From CAVVUF01 sp963751425 (lineage in GTDB: Bacteria; Chloroflexota; Anaerolineae; Anaerolineales; UBA4823), in the NCBI GenBank assembly GCA_963751425.1, contig CAVVUF010000002.1, forward strand, positions 558,001 through 622,000: DNA of 64,000 nucleotides. The letters run 5' to 3'. The position numbers and the translations under genes are program-made. Position 1 is the stretch's first letter. Every line of letters begins with the position of its first letter. Shown here piece by piece: positions 37,875 to 47,690 of the stretch. Below the pieces are notes generated by a model. The model saw nothing but the letters and a program-made list of their open reading frames with translations. It had not been told where the DNA came from and searched no databases.

Positions 37875-40800
37875 TCATCTTCGTCGCCTGTGAGTGCTCA
37901 TTTGCTCTAAAGGCACAGGATCGAAGCCAGGGATAAGTGTCAACTGGAAAACTTGTCCACTCGGTAATTCTACAGCAGGTATGACTACCGGACTGATTGC
38001 CACTGGACTGCCCATCGGAGCAACTGTCACTTGCAATGGTCGCTCACTGCCATTAGAGAAGATCGAAAGCTTCTGCACAGCTTCACCTGCATTACGGAAA
38101 GCCTTGCCTTCCAAGGCTGCATTGATGATTTCACGCTGAATGTCATCGGAGTCTGTCTCGACCAGGCAACCCGCTGCCTCTTTGCCATACAAAAGCTGAG
38201 CAAATTTCATCTTCAAGCCCATCCGACGCAGGATTTCACTTTCCATCGTATTGGCATAGCTTAGGAAAGTGACCTGGACTGGGAAGGTCTGGCCAAGCCT
38301 CCAAACTCGTCTCATAGACTGCCAAAGGACATACAAGGATGTGGTAATTTCATAAAACACAAGGTCAGAGAACATAAACAGGTCAAGTCCGGTCTCAATG
38401 AGTTTCGGATTGACCAGCATTGCATCCATCTTCGGAGCAGCCAGCTTGATCCACGACTCTCGCTTTGCCGGTGACATGTCATTAGCTGATAGAACACCAA
38501 TATTAGGAACTTCCAAGAGAGACATGCTGCCACCAGGTGCCAGTGTCTCAAGCACCAGTTTGAGCCGCGCACGAATATCCCTCGAACCGCTTTGCTCTAT
38601 GAAGGTCAGCGTCTTGCGGCCCCTGCGCATGTTCTCGCGCACGATCTCGGCTAGGCGGACTTCCTTTGGCAGCCAGGGTTCCTGAGAGGAAATAACTTCA
38701 GGTAGAGCCCAGTGTAGCTCGCCTCTGCCTTTCTTGCTCACATAATTCACTGCCTCCGGCCTGAATGCCGAAGCAGGCCGGAAACGAACTGCCGAGAACC
38801 AGGCTGAAAGGACTCCTACATCCCCGTTATGGACAATCTCAAGAGCCCTTTTGAGCAAATCTTCTTCTAGCAAGTGATACTGCTCAGCCAGAGCATCACT
38901 CATGGGAAGCTCTTGCACATCCTCGTAGAGGGGTGGAAGCTCGTAGCCCAGATCGGTGATATTCCCAAAGAGCGTGATTGGCAGTAAGAAGCGTATCACC
39001 GCAGGAGCAATCCCAGGCAACTCTCGTTGTCTGTAATTCCAACGTTTGATGCCGGTGGATGCACCAGTCTCGGCCTCATAGTAAGGCTTTCCCTGATCCC
39101 AAGTTCTCTCCCAGACTCCGTAATGATCTATAAAGCGGTTCTTCTCGGTGAATTCATAGAGTTTGCGCATCTCCGGCACGCGTCGATAAAGCAGGAAGAA
39201 CAAGGAGCCTGCGGTACCACCGAACAGAGTACCTGTGAGTGCCAGGCTATACTTGATGGACGAGATGAAACGTTGGTCAGCAGCTCCAATATCAGAGCGA
39301 CCATTTTGGCATTTATGGATTTCATCGCCAATGTACACCTTGAAGAAGCGTTTGAACTTCCGCTGTACCAGGCGTGACAAGCCCACCCTACGCCAACGGT
39401 TGAAGTTAAATAGCGGTCCCTGGCAGCCAGGGCAGAAGCGCATATCAGGAAGGACGACCTGCCCACAAGTAGGGCAAGTTGATACCTGAACATTGATGTG
39501 CTCACCGCTGCGTTCATCATAGCCACGTTTCCAGACTCGTACGACAGCGGGTGCTTCGTCTGTCCCTGCGTCAAATTTGGCAGGATCGAAGGCAATCACT
39601 GCAACTGCTTTACGGCCTAACCGACCAAACTCATAGTCAGCCTGAAAGTCGAACATTGTGTAATCATCACGATCCACATATTCCACCAGCATGCCCTTCT
39701 GGGTGTACTGGATATCAGGCTGGATAGTCTGCTTCGCATCGCTATTCTTGAAGGCCAAGCGCTTTACAATCTTCTCGATATCTGCCATGTTCTCAGCGGA
39801 GAAGCCAATCAACAATTTACGTCTTCCTCCTGGATCATTGGGTGTCGTTGGATTTAACTGGTGTCGAGTTGTCTCCAGGATGACTCCTCCTATTGCTTCG
39901 ATGGCAGGGCGGATGTTTGTAATCCAAGATGGTGGCTGATCTAGTACTGGACGAGTGATGACACGGGCAGTGATAGGGTTATTGGGGTCGCTGGCAGCTT
40001 CGATATCACGCTTCCACTTCCATACCATGTGCCCTGGACACATCACCAACGCGGGCCACTTGTCCATTAATTCCAGGGAAGCAATTGCAGTACTCGTCTT
40101 GCCAAATCCCATTTCTGCATTCATGATGCAATGTCGCCTGGCCTTCATAGCGTGTGCTGCGGCAATCGCAAAATGACGCTGAACATCGAATAAACCACGC
40201 TTCTCACGCCCGGGCAAAGGAGGCAGACCAAGAGCAGATTTTGCGGTAATCTCCCACTCTTGCTGGCCTGGGTTCAGGTTATATAGCGGCTGATTACGCT
40301 TGAGGATGGCATCCGCAATCGGGTCTGCGTACCGGGTGATAAAGCTACCCACATCAGAAGATGACTGGAGCATATCCAGATCGCCGTTAGTGTGAGCGAT
40401 TGTCAGAGTTGCCACATGCTTCTCACGCTCGTTGACATTGGTATGCGTATATTGCCCTTTCTCATTCGTGCGTTCGCTGGTGGTAACTTCAATCACCTTT
40501 CTGGACATACCCTTGACCAGGATCGTCCCAGAGTCTGATGGGAGTGATAGTACACCAGTCTCCTGCCCTGCAATCAACATCGTGATATGCCCAACACTCA
40601 AAGGCATTGCAGGAGTGAAGGCAGCACCCATCGGACGAACATAGGTGGCATGCTGAAATGCAGGAGTGGGGATGGGACTGCATTGCTTGCCCAATTGGAG
40701 AAGCTGTCCAGGGTCAATAGGAGTGAAAACGAAGGTGGCTTTGCCTGCGGGAACAGGAGGAATGGCATATTCACCCGTCCCTTCAGGGAGAACTTCGATG

Positions 40801-41471
40801 GATGCTGTTTCATCAGCCAGTGTAGTTATCAAGTCCATCTGCTCCTTCTTAGGAGGCTGGTATTTCTGGCGCTTGTTGCAAGCTAGGATAACAACCTGTT
40901 TGAAACGCTCATACTCCCCATCTGGGAAGCGATACACATGGATATCTTCATACCATCCACAAAGATGGCGAGCGATGCGCTCTTCATGCCCTTCACCGAG
41001 CAGGGATTTATCTCCGAGAATACTCCTTGGGACAATGATGACATGGTGCCCACCCGGAACTATTTTGGGAGTTGTGCCTTCAATGAACAGGGATTCATGG
41101 CGCAGCTTACGCTTCTGTCCATTTCGGATTTCTTCAAAGCTGGACCAATCATAGGGTGGATTGTTGAAAGCTAGAGATACACTACCATTAGACCAGCGAC
41201 TGGGTGAACCCAAATCGTAGAAGGATGTAGAGAGAACGGTATCCAGGAGCTGTTTGGCTTGTTCGGCTCGTGAATACGAGATTTCAACACCCCAGGTCTC
41301 AGCTTCAGGATTGACAAGCTTAGCGAATTGAGCAAGAGCTTCTCCTTTACCGCAGCATGGGTCAGACAATCGAGGTTTGGATGGAGATGTAAAGTGAGAA
41401 GCGATTGTAGCCACAACCATTTCTGGTGTGGGGTAATACATAAGTTTGGATTGTGCTTCAAGACGTGCCAT
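37875..41471 (-). CDS. Fusion of DNA methyltransferase-like domain and SNF2-type helicase
   Basis: 1,198 residues, one intact frame. The N-terminal ~200 residues hold a class I SAM methyltransferase: YYPTPEMVVATIA, then DPCCGKGEALAQF (residues 37-50) and NNPPYDW (about 103-109), the motif of N6-adenine enzymes; this matches DUF6094-type proteins. The C-terminal ~750 residues are an SF2/SNF2-like helicase: EMGFGKTSTAIASL (about 450), a zinc ribbon (CPTCGQVVLPDMRFCPGC, about 670), GDEIHKCQN (about 717), SLALTGTLFGG, and a helicase C domain with QSMRRVWRLGQT. A terminator-like hairpin lies between its start and the upstream gene. It may modify and remodel element DNA or act against other phages. 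The function is inferred. Confidence 0.8.
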   Translation of the reverse strand: MARLEAQSKLMYYPTPEMVVATIASHFTSPSKPRLSDPCCGKGEALAQFAKLVNPEAETWGVEISYSRAEQAKQLLDTVLSTSFYDLGSPSRWSNGSVSLAFNNPPYDWSSFEEIRNGQKRKLRHESLFIEGTTPKIVPGGHHVIIVPRSILGDKSLLGEGHEERIARHLCGWYEDIHVYRFPDGEYERFKQVVILACNKRQKYQPPKKEQMDLITTLADETASIEVLPEGTGEYAIPPVPAGKATFVFTPIDPGQLLQLGKQCSPIPTPAFQHATYVRPMGAAFTPAMPLSVGHITMLIAGQETGVLSLPSDSGTILVKGMSRKVIEVTTSERTNEKGQYTHTNVNEREKHVATLTIAHTNGDLDMLQSSSDVGSFITRYADPIADAILKRNQPLYNLNPGQQEWEITAKSALGLPPLPGREKRGLFDVQRHFAIAAAHAMKARRHCIMNAEMGFGKTSTAIASLELMDKWPALVMCPGHMVWKWKRDIEAASDPNNPITARVITRPVLDQPPSWITNIRPAIEAIGGVILETTRHQLNPTTPNDPGGRRKLLIGFSAENMADIEKIVKRLAFKNSDAKQTIQPDIQYTQKGMLVEYVDRDDYTMFDFQADYEFGRLGRKAVAVIAFDPAKFDAGTDEAPAVVRVWKRGYDERSGEHINVQVSTCPTCGQVVLPDMRFCPGCQGPLFNFNRWRRVGLSRLVQRKFKRFFKVYIGDEIHKCQNGRSDIGAADQRFISSIKYSLALTGTLFGGTAGSLFFLLYRRVPEMRKLYEFTEKNRFIDHYGVWERTWDQGKPYYEAETGASTGIKRWNYRQRELPGIAPAVIRFLLPITLFGNITDLGYELPPLYEDVQELPMSDALAEQYHLLEEDLLKRALEIVHNGDVGVLSAWFSAVRFRPASAFRPEAVNYVSKKGRGELHWALPEVISSQEPWLPKEVRLAEIVRENMRRGRKTLTFIEQSGSRDIRARLKLVLETLAPGGSMSLLEVPNIGVLSANDMSPAKRESWIKLAAPKMDAMLVNPKLIETGLDLFMFSDLVFYEITTSLYVLWQSMRRVWRLGQTFPVQVTFLSYANTMESEILRRMGLKMKFAQLLYGKEAAGCLVETDSDDIQREIINAALEGKAFRNAGEAVQKLSIFSNGSERPLQVTVAPMGSPVAISPVVIPAVELPSGQVFQLTLIPGFDPVPLEQMSTHRRRR

Positions 41472-41499
41472 TGTATAGTTCCTTTCTAAAAAAGAAATA

Positions 41500-41520
41500 G
41501 CCCCGGGTGTGAGCCGGGGC
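41500..41520 (-). terminator. Terminator hairpin GCCCCGG/CCGGGGC
   Basis: A perfect 7-bp stem with a 7-base loop, followed on the minus strand by TATTTCTTTTTT, then the AAGGA site of the methyltransferase-helicase gene. It ends the transcript of the gene at 41544-42575. Confidence 0.8.
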
Positions 41521-41543
41521 CTTGATAGGATGGAGTAAATTGT

Positions 41544-42575
41544 TCATGGTATAGAAATATGCCCATTCTTCAGGGCTTCGGAGATGACCTGCTGCCACTT
41601 GCTCTCATTCTTCTCCACACGCAGACCAGCGGTGAAGTCGTTGCCGGAAAATGGTAGAACTTGAACAAGTCCAGCTTCCTGCCCAGTTTCGAGCAGGTAT
41701 TCTGCCCATTCAGGTCGCAGAGGCCAGGGGATAGCCAGGTCGAGTCGTTCGACGAACTTCTGAGTGATGTCCTCACTTGGCGCAACCACCAGGTAGAAAT
41801 ACTCCTGGGTGTGCGTCTGCGGGTCACCGGTGAGTGGATGCAGCAGAGCTGTGACGGTGCCATCGGCATTGGCCTGAGCCAGGTTGTTGTTCACGGCAAT
41901 GTAGCCCTTGCGAGCGCCCTTGAGATAAGCACTGTCATCGGGTGTCTTGACCGTCAGGTAGCTCTTGGTATTGTTATTCGCCAGGGTTGCTTTGATGGCC
42001 TTGAGCAGTTCATGGCTGGTCGTAACCACCTGAGCGGCTACCAGCTGCTGATCATCCAGGGACCAGATAGCAGAAGAAGCGAAAATCAACGCTGAGTCAT
42101 TGGTGATACGGATGACAGGCGTCTGTTCTCCTTTTTCTTGATCCACCTGCCAAACGACTACCGGGATTTTCTCACTCGAAAGGGTTTGGTTGATACGTTG
42201 CAAGATGGAATAATCCATCAAGTCACGCGTGGACATATCCAAGTCGAAGCTGGAGCCATTATTATGGATGGCAACATAACCCATATGCAGAGTTGCTGTA
42301 GCCAGGGCGAGATTGGGTTGGGGAACATATTCAGTAGGAGGTTGACCCTTACGCAACACGAGTAATGTTCGTTGTTCAGGATCGTAAGAGAACTTGCCCC
42401 AAGCATTTTCATAGTCATAATAATGCCCGTTCTCATCCCAATTTCGGCTATATCGTAAATCTGTGGGAGTAAGGAGAGGTAATTCGCGGCGATTATCCAC
42501 AATGAAACATCCTTGTTGTTGTAGAGTAATCGCTCTTTCAGCACGACTTTTGAGATAAGTATCAGAGATTGTCAT
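41544..42575 (-). CDS. Conserved-looking protein of the element, unknown function
   Basis: 343 residues from ATG 42575, chosen because GGAGG lies 6 bases upstream; a TTG four codons earlier overlaps that site. It is a soluble alpha/beta protein without recognisable motifs. The segments GYVAIHNNGSS and GYIAVNNNLAQ look like an internal repeat. It starts one base after the stop of the RadC-like gene, so the two are coupled. A terminator follows. Confidence 0.65.
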   Translation of the reverse strand: MTISDTYLKSRAERAITLQQQGCFIVDNRRELPLLTPTDLRYSRNWDENGHYYDYENAWGKFSYDPEQRTLLVLRKGQPPTEYVPQPNLALATATLHMGYVAIHNNGSSFDLDMSTRDLMDYSILQRINQTLSSEKIPVVVWQVDQEKGEQTPVIRITNDSALIFASSAIWSLDDQQLVAAQVVTTSHELLKAIKATLANNNTKSYLTVKTPDDSAYLKGARKGYIAVNNNLAQANADGTVTALLHPLTGDPQTHTQEYFYLVVAPSEDITQKFVERLDLAIPWPLRPEWAEYLLETGQEAGLVQVLPFSGNDFTAGLRVEKNESKWQQVISEALKNGHISIP

Positions 42576-42576
42576 T

Positions 42577-42945
42577 TCAGCCTCCAAAACCTAATCCATG
42601 TTCTTTCATGGAAATGTAGCTTTCACGAGCAACCACAATATGATCGAGAACAGCGATATCCATCAATTTTCCAGCCTGGATAATCGCCCGCGTCACAGTG
42701 ATGTCGTCTGGGCTGGGAGTGGGGTCGCCGCTGGGGTGATTATGGGCTATAACGATTGAAGCTGCGTTATCAAAAATTGCCCTTCGAAATATCTCACCCA
42801 CACGCACCTGCGAGTTATTCAAGCTGCCCTGGTAGAGCTTGGTCAGGTTGATCACTCTATTACGGGTATCGAGCCCAATTATCCAAAGTTCTTCATGATC
42901 CAGCGGTCCCAAGAAAGATTGAAGGAGGGCATTTGCCTCGCCAGG
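42577..42945 (-). CDS. RadC-like JAB (MPN+) domain protein
   Basis: The JAMM metalloprotease-type motif AHNHPSGDPTPSPDD and the preceding LDTRNRVINLTKLYQGSLNNS are classic RadC/DUF2466. About 111 residues read from a TTG at 42912. Coding-like sequence (SPGEANALLQSFLG) continues upstream to the stop of the preceding gene at 42949, but without a normal start codon. The N-terminus is therefore uncertain, and an ATG in another frame near 42935 with an indel is possible. RadC-like proteins are common on plasmids and phages; their role is not settled. Confidence 0.82.
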   Translation of the reverse strand, partial: PGEANALLQSFLGPLDHEELWIIGLDTRNRVINLTKLYQGSLNNSQVRVGEIFRRAIFDNAASIVIAHNHPSGDPTPSPDDITVTRAIIQAGKLMDIAVLDHIVVARESYISMKEHGLGFGG

Positions 42946-42948
42946 ACT

Positions 42949-43365
42949 TTAAATCTTCGGGCGTTCGGTTGGATGGGTATAGAGCTCTGCATTCAAGTCC
43001 TCATGCAGCTTTCGGATTTCTGCCAGAGTCTTCTCTACTTTGCGACGATGAGCTTTGACACCTGTCGGTCTGGCAGTCGTGGTCATGTCGAAGATTGGAA
43101 TTTGGGTATAGGACGCAGCAGCTTCCCGCACTGATAGCCGGTGAGGATTATCTGCGACATATTCCGCCTGTTGTAGCTGTCCCTCATTTAGTACAGCAGT
43201 TACAAACATCGGGCTTGATGCCAGGGTCTTGATGCCGTGACGCTCAAACTTACCTGGCAGGGAGTTGAATAACTCACGATCATCGATCAGGATTTGGATA
43301 TCCTTGAGGTGATCACCTGAGATGAAGGTGACGAAAGCAGTTGACTTACTAATTGTTGTAGACAT
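42949..43365 (-). CDS. Small protein of the element, unknown function
   Basis: 138 residues from ATG 43365 (AAAGGA 8 bases upstream). The C-terminal half is strongly helical and charged (KAHRRKVEKTLAEIRKLHEDLNAEL), possibly a coiled coil. No motif recognised. It stands in the same frame as, and just upstream of, the RadC-like gene. Confidence 0.6.
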   Translation of the reverse strand: MSTTISKSTAFVTFISGDHLKDIQILIDDRELFNSLPGKFERHGIKTLASSPMFVTAVLNEGQLQQAEYVADNPHRLSVREAAASYTQIPIFDMTTTARPTGVKAHRRKVEKTLAEIRKLHEDLNAELYTHPTERPKI

Positions 43366-43388
43366 TGCATTATCCTTTGTAAAGAGTG

Positions 43389-43422
43389 AGAGGCAAGTCC
43401 ACATTGCTATGAACTCGCCTCT
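43389..43422 (-). terminator. Hairpin upstream of the gene at 42949-43365
   Basis: AGAGGC (43389-43394) with GCCTCT (43417-43422), extended by three more pairs after one mismatch. The minus-strand tail is weak (CACTCTTT). It lies between the Rad52-like gene and the next start, like the other hairpins in this element. Confidence 0.5.
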
Positions 43423-43441
43423 ATGAATGGATGGAAGATAT

Positions 43442-44302
43442 TCAGTTATTTCGTAGAGTGGTAACAGCTTGCTCTGGAGTGGCAGTAGCAGGAAGATCAG
43501 ACTTGTTCAACAATGCCACTGCTTCAGGAGCAGTCTTTGCCAGCTTGTGATCCAGAACAGCCAAAACGACATCGGCATTCCAGGAGATGGGGCGGCGAAC
43601 TGATGGTGCTTTCGGTGCAGCAGCCTTTGCAGAGCCATTCTTGCCGTTGTTACCAGAGGTGGAACCTGAGATCACTTTGTCTGGCTCAGGCTTGAAACCG
43701 AGCTCCTGCATGATTTGTGAAGTCCTATCCACTGGATCGGGCGACTTCGGAGGTTCTTCGCTTGGAGTTTGCACTGCCGCATCAACAACAGGTTGTGCTT
43801 TAGGTTCCTCAGTTGTTTGCCACTTTATTCTGCCCTTTACATCAAGAGGCAATGCCCAGGAAGGCAGAGGTGGAGTGGATTTCAGTGTGACGCTTTTACC
43901 ATGCACCTCACAAGAAACCCATGTGCTTTCCAGGCGATAGAGATAACGTCCAATCCCCCACTTGTACTCCTGCGCGCTTGAAAGCATCTGAGAGGCCGCC
44001 CTTGATGGCTTCTATGTCCGAATTATCAGCGCCATCCCATTTTGTGATCCACTCATCTCCGATCCGCAGTGAAATGCCGCAGATCACACCTCCTCCGGTC
44101 CTGGCCGGAACTCGTCTCGCCAGTTTTCAGGGCCAATGGCATCGTCAAGCCTATCCATAACCGCGCGACTCGTAATGTATGCTAATGCAAGAGCTTTGGT
44201 CTTCTCGGCATTGGTTGCACCTGCGCGCCATTCGATATCTTCGGGATTGAAGGGTGCAGCCAGGCGCGCAAAAATATCCTTGTAATTCAAGTTGTCGTTC
44301 AT
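43442..44302 (-). CDS. Rad52/22-like single-strand annealing protein (two frameshifts)
   Basis: About 286 residues when joined. The start FARLAAPFNPEDIEWRAG and the segment AYITSRAVMDRLDDAIGPENWRDEF are the Rad52/22 hallmark. After a shift near 44095 comes TGGGVICGISLRIGDEWITKWDGADNSDIEAIKGGLSDAFKRAGV, and after a second shift near 43960 KWGIGRYLYRLESTWV. The order fits the Rad52 annealing domain exactly. The C-terminal ~130 residues are proline-rich and end in a small helical domain (NADVVLAVLDHKLAKTAPEAVALLNK). Rad52-type proteins pair complementary strands in phage and plasmid recombination. The shifts are probably sequence errors. Confidence 0.82.
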
Positions 44303-44346
44303 TTCAGTATTCCTTTCTTGTTTAGGAAATTGGGATTGGGTTTTGT

Positions 44347-45058
44347 TTAGCGATAGATTTTGACATCGACCAGGCTCTTGGCTAGCACCAAGGCGGCCGA
44401 TTGCTTCTCAGCGAAGGGGAATTGGGGAATGAGTTGCCCATCTTTGAGTTGAGGAAGTGCACGGATGAGTGCCATCTCGCCTTCAATCTGAATGATCTCA
44501 ACTAGCAGCATCTGCCCATCCAAAGGCAGCTTGGCGTAGATAATAGCATCACGCAGCAACTGTGAGCGTGCTTCGAGTACCATCCGAGCCCTCTCAACAG
44601 CTTCTTCATCTGGAGTGAGTGGATTATCGGAAGGTTGTGGAGGACCTGGATTAGCAGGTTCAGGCTCGATAGGGGATGGCTTGGTAGGTTCGGGAGAAGT
44701 CAACTGGGCAGCTTGCATAGATTGCTCGATGAGATAAGCTGCCAGGCGATGCTTGCATGTATGACCATTGGTGCTATCGGGGCAGGTGCAGAAGCTATGC
44801 TCCAAATCAACAAGATAAGCATGCTTACCATCTTCGGATCGTACGCTGAAGATGCGGCCTGCTTTATGAGTGACGTGACCTTCAAGAGCCATCTTCAGTG
44901 CTTTTTCCTGGCGACCATTCAACGCCTGTTTCATTTTGTCCGTGAAGCTGTCAAATACACGCTTTGCGGTTTGTTCAACGACAGCCGGTAAGACAACTTG
45001 TGAGGCAGGCATGACAATGGTTTCGCGTACTGATATGAGTATTCAATTGGGTGTTCAT
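44347..45058 (-). CDS. SWIM zinc finger protein
   Basis: About 236 residues. The SWIM motif is CTCPDSTNGHTCKH (residues about 90-105), preceded by FSVRSEDGKHAYLVDLEHSF. A proline-rich linker and a C-terminal helical domain follow. ATG 45058 (with AAGGA upstream) begins NTQLNTHIS and needs a shift near 45030 to enter the main frame (VRETIVMPASQVVL); otherwise ATG 45012 is the first in-frame start. SWIM domains bind DNA or proteins and occur with helicases and recombination proteins, as here. Confidence 0.8.
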
Positions 45059-45097
45059 TTTGTTTTTCCTTTTGTTTGAGAAATAGAATAAAAATAA

Positions 45098-45125
45098 GGC
45101 CTGCACTCTGTATCGAATGCAGGCC
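45098..45125 (-). terminator. Terminator hairpin GGCCTGCA/TGCAGGCC
   Basis: A perfect 8-bp stem with a 12-base loop; minus-strand tail TTATTTTTATTC. It lies between the small gene at 45157-45372 and the SWIM gene start. Confidence 0.8.
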
Positions 45126-45156
45126 AGTTGGATTGGATATATGGATTTCATGTTAG

Positions 45157-45372
45157 TCAGTTATGGGAATATCGTTCGTCACCTCCAAGATGTTGGGGAA
45201 CTGTCCAGTCTTTCTGGATGGCTACTGCAAGCCTGCTCAATCCCAAGTCTGGCAAATAGCCATTGATTAGGTTATTCATCATTACTGGATTGGCATTGCC
45301 ATTTCGTAGGGCTTTGAGCAGATCGTGCTGAGCTATAGGATTACCCGATGCCAGCCACTGAACTGCTCCCAT
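45157..45372 (-). CDS. Small protein of the element, unknown function
   Basis: 71 residues, helical, no motif recognised (GAVQWLASGNPIAQHDLLKALRNG). It begins 15 bp after the stop of the UvrD-like gene on the same strand and is followed by a terminator. A weak GAAACGAAG site precedes ATG 45372. Confidence 0.5.
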   Translation of the reverse strand: MGAVQWLASGNPIAQHDLLKALRNGNANPVMMNNLINGYLPDLGLSRLAVAIQKDWTVPQHLGGDERYSHN

Positions 45373-45387
45373 GACTGCTTCGTTTCT

Positions 45388-47338
45388 TTAAGCTGGATCT
45401 CTGCGATGAAACGGGATGGTTTCCACGATGTAGCCGATGTAGATACCTTTGCGAGCCCGCGTCAGAGCGACATAGAACAGCCTGCGTTCGCACTCCAAGG
45501 CGTTAGATAGGTTGCTCTCCTTGACCAAACCTTGCAGGTCGTAGATATCACAATGGTCACCTTTAAGGTATGGCATTAGGTTCTCATCACATTCAGGGAT
45601 GAACACATAATCGTACTCTAATCCTTTTGTTCGGAAGATGGTCGTGAAGATGATCAATTCCTTTTCATCTGCTCCTTGAGTGGTATCCAACCTTTTCAGA
45701 TGCTCAAGAAAAGCCAGAGGATGGATGTGTAGTTGAGATGCATAATGGATGAAATTGAGCACAGCGAGCTTCTTTTCTTCGGATTGTTCTCCAGGCCCAT
45801 AATAATCCTTGAAGTATTCCAGATAGTTCAGATTCTGCACCATCCAGTCAAGCACTTCACCTGATTCTGCTAAAGGATCGGAGAGCCTAAGATGCAATCC
45901 TTCCAGGATTTCACGCAAGGCGATGATTTGATCCATCTGCCATGCCCCTACTCCCAGGGAGGTATCCAAAGAACAGACTTCAAGCAACTTCTGAGTGGAG
46001 AAATGACGATACCTGGCTGTCGAGATCAGCTTCGAGACAGGCCGCGAGACAACATCCGAGAAGGCTTGTTGGCAATATTCGTCAACCAGCAGCCAATCCT
46101 TTCATCCATGGGTTTCTCCAAGTCGTTTGCCAATCGCACATAATCCAGGAGTGCATTGATTTCTGGTCGTTTGAAGAATGGATCCTGGCCATCAACTCGA
46201 TATGGAATATGGCGAGAGAGAAACTCAATCTCCAGATTGTCCATTTGAGCAAAAAGTCGAGATAGGACAATGATCTCTGACGCTGGTACACCACCATTGA
46301 TTAGTGCCTGAACCTGTTCGGTGAGCTCCCGTGTGGCATTACATTCCCCACTGAAAACTTGGATAAATCCAGGATTGCTGGATTGGAAAGCCACAAGGGA
46401 TTTGTTAACCCGATTGGTATTGCAGGCAATGACATTGGCAGCACACTGCGCGATCAATGGACCAAAGCGGAATGACCGTGAGAGTTGGTAATCTCGTACA
46501 GGCTTATGGTGGAATACTTTCGCAAAATCCTGGACAATATAATCTGGGACGTGCCCCACGCCATTCGTAGATGGTTTGATCGTCATCGCCTACAACCATG
46601 ATGTCCGATTGTTCGCCTGCGAGCAACTCGATCAGACATTGCTGTCCGAAATTCTGATCCTGATACTTCATCAACGATGAGGTGTCGTAATTCTCTGGCA
46701 TAGCGTTGATGGACAAGATGGATTGATCTTCAAAGATATTGATGGTTACTGGTATGAAGTCATCGAAGGTAAGGGCATTTTCTGCCAGGCGAAGCTTCTC
46801 AAACTCTTGATAAACCAAGGGTAGATACAGAGAAGTATGTGAGCTTGCTCTTTCTGGATCTGGTGGGATGAGTGCTCCCTTCCAACGACTAATAGCGAGC
46901 AAAGCTATCTCAGGATCAACGCTTTCTGGCAAGATACGCCTTTCTTTCTCTAAGTTGGCAATAGCACGCTTAACTGTGAGAAAGATGAGCTCTGCCTTAT
47001 CCGCTAACCAGAACTGTGTGGAGGCAGGAAGAATACCTTCTCTGATGCATTGGTTTATGACCTTCCACGCAAATGAATGGAATGTATGAACACTGGGCTG
47101 TAGATTCTCAGGCAATCCAACCTTATCCAGATGAACCTTGAATTGTTTCCTGGCAAGATTATTGAACATTAAGACTTGGATTGCAGATGGAGAGATATTG
47201 AGGTCCAGTACTAGATGCTTGATACGATGAGCCATGGTGGTGGACTTACCACTACCTGCGACTGCCAGCACCCGGGCATGCTCGCCGATATGGATGATGT
47301 ATGACTTGAATTTGTTCAGGTGTTAGTTTTGCTGTCAT
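45388..47338 (-). CDS. UvrD/Rep-type SF1 DNA helicase (several frameshifts)
   Basis: About 650 residues spread over four frame segments. It starts at ATG 47338 (MTAKLTPEQIQVIHH); shifts lie near 47293, 46548 and 46040. Motifs in order: VAGSGKST (Walker A, near 47260), HTFHSFAW, VVGDDDQTIYEWRGA (motif II-III, near 46585), QLSRSFRFGPLIA, TIFRTKGLEYDYVFIP (motif V, near 45640) and ERRLFYVALTRAR (motif VI, near 45480). Every conserved motif is kept, so the shifts look like sequence errors. It unwinds DNA during replication or recombination of the element. The gene at 47343 ends 4 bp upstream. Confidence 0.85.
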
Positions 47339-47342
47339 TGCT

Positions 47343-47618
47343 TTATCCTTTCTTCAGTATTCTTCTGGGAGTAAGAAAAGTGGTAGCGCTGCGATCTGCT
47401 TCGCTGATGATCCAGAGCTTTCCGAATGGAGTGTTGTATGAGGAAAGCAAGCGATACCCATTAGCGAGGGAGAATTCATTCTCAGCTTTGTCATCAGGGC
47501 ACAAATCTCCCCAATCGCCAGAGAGATGTCGATGAAGATATGCAGTCAGGATTACTCCTTGATCTGCAAGTTCCAATGCACCAGGTGTAGCTACGATAGT
47601 TCCAGGGTTGAATAACAT
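47343..47618 (-). CDS. Plasmid-type small protein (GDWG...EADRS family)
   Basis: 91 residues. The pattern RHLSGDWGDLCPDDKAENE and LWIISEADRSATTFLTP matches a family of small proteins often found on plasmids and integrative elements, frequently without named function. ATG 47618 has AAGGAGG upstream. It lies directly upstream of the UvrD-like gene. Confidence 0.75.
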   Translation of the reverse strand: MLFNPGTIVATPGALELADQGVILTAYLHRHLSGDWGDLCPDDKAENEFSLANGYRLLSSYNTPFGKLWIISEADRSATTFLTPRRILKKG

Positions 47619-47644
47619 GGTATTGCCTCCTTAACAAAAAAGAA

Positions 47645-47674
47645 CGCCTCCTGACCACTCTCGATCAGGAGGCG
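47645..47674 (-). terminator. Terminator hairpin CGCCTCCTGA/TCAGGAGGCG
   Basis: A perfect 10-bp stem with a 10-base loop, followed on the minus strand by TTCTTTTTTG and then the GGAGG site of the next gene at 47618. One of the strongest hairpins in the element. Confidence 0.85.
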
Positions 47675-47690
47675 CTTTAATAGTAAACAT

